From contig VGDJ01000020.1 in the NCBI GenBank assembly GCA_016869775.1, positions 1-14,291 of the forward strand: 14,291 bases of DNA, written 5' to 3'. Within the stretch, counting starts at the first letter, position 1. Every line of letters begins with the position of its first letter. Made by a program: the position numbers and the translations under genes. Positions 14,259-14,291 of the stretch are shown here, one piece after another. The notes under the pieces are model-generated. The model made no database searches. It had not been told where the DNA came from and worked only from the letters and a program-made list of their open reading frames with translations. The stretch is from Alphaproteobacteria bacterium (lineage in GTDB: Bacteria; Pseudomonadota; Alphaproteobacteria; Rickettsiales; UBA1997).

Positions 14259-14291
14259 TTGAGTTTATTTGGTTTTGGTGGTGGTAGAAAA
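14259..14291 (+). CDS. possible start of a further gene, cut by the window edge
   Basis: From a TTG at 14259 the frame reads 11 codons, (M)SLFGFGGGRK, to the window edge. It is open back to a TAG at 14238-14240. The Gly-rich start is protein-like, as in the N-termini of HflK-type membrane proteins, but this is too short to assign, and no ATG or ribosome binding site is present. Position after ftsW would allow a downstream operon member. Confidence 0.18.
   Translation, partial: MSLFGFGGGRK

Overview
This is a strongly AT-rich stretch (roughly 30% G+C by eye) with short intergenic gaps. The gene content points to an alphaproteobacterium of the Rickettsiales type or a close relative: a VirB10 type IV secretion channel protein, an argH-lptM pair, radA, tadA, an FtsW of ordinary alphaproteobacterial form and a tRNA-Glu. 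The assignment is by inference; no 16S rRNA or other decisive marker is present. None of the ten ATG starts examined has a clear Shine-Dalgarno sequence in front of it, which fits an AT-rich, reduced genome.

Layout. Positions 1-259 hold the end of a 104-bp tandem repeat array that runs off the left edge. Next, on the minus strand, comes a GT-C-type membrane glycosyltransferase (680-1948). Its soluble C-terminal part lies in the -1 frame (285-704) and ends in a hairpin terminator. Divergent from it by only 22 bp is a GtrA-family lipid-sugar flippase (1971-2408); together they look like a small envelope-glycan locus. A plus-strand run follows: tRNA-Glu(UUC), an exported cupredoxin-fold protein without cysteine, the tRNA adenosine deaminase TadA, a free-standing C-terminal half of PurL, a 727-residue acyltransferase/alpha-beta-hydrolase fusion, VirB10, RadA, and an unrecognised Pro/Asn-rich protein with short internal repeats (10042-11112).

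Converging on that last gene from the right is a minus-strand pair: argH (11277-12689) and, two bases after its stop, a 41-codon lipoprotein gene that I identify as LptM/YifL (11149-11274). A 305-bp divergent spacer with mutually exclusive hairpins separates argH from ftsW (12995-14158, plus strand). After ftsW there is a perfect three-copy 11-bp repeat, and possibly the first codons of another gene at the right edge.

How the genes fit together. The window is mainly housekeeping: decoding (tRNA-Glu, TadA), recombination (RadA), division (FtsW), arginine and purine synthesis (ArgH, half of PurL) and envelope biogenesis (GtrA, GT-C enzyme, lysophospholipid-type acyltransferase, LptM). VirB10 is the only secretion component present and stands apart from any virB8/B9/B11/D4 cluster. 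The points most worth a second look are the frameshifted glycosyltransferase, the half-PurL, the acyltransferase-hydrolase fusion, the lone virB10, the repeat-bearing orphan protein, the tiny lptM gene and the structured argH/ftsW spacer. I do not see a coherent new multi-gene defence or mobile system.
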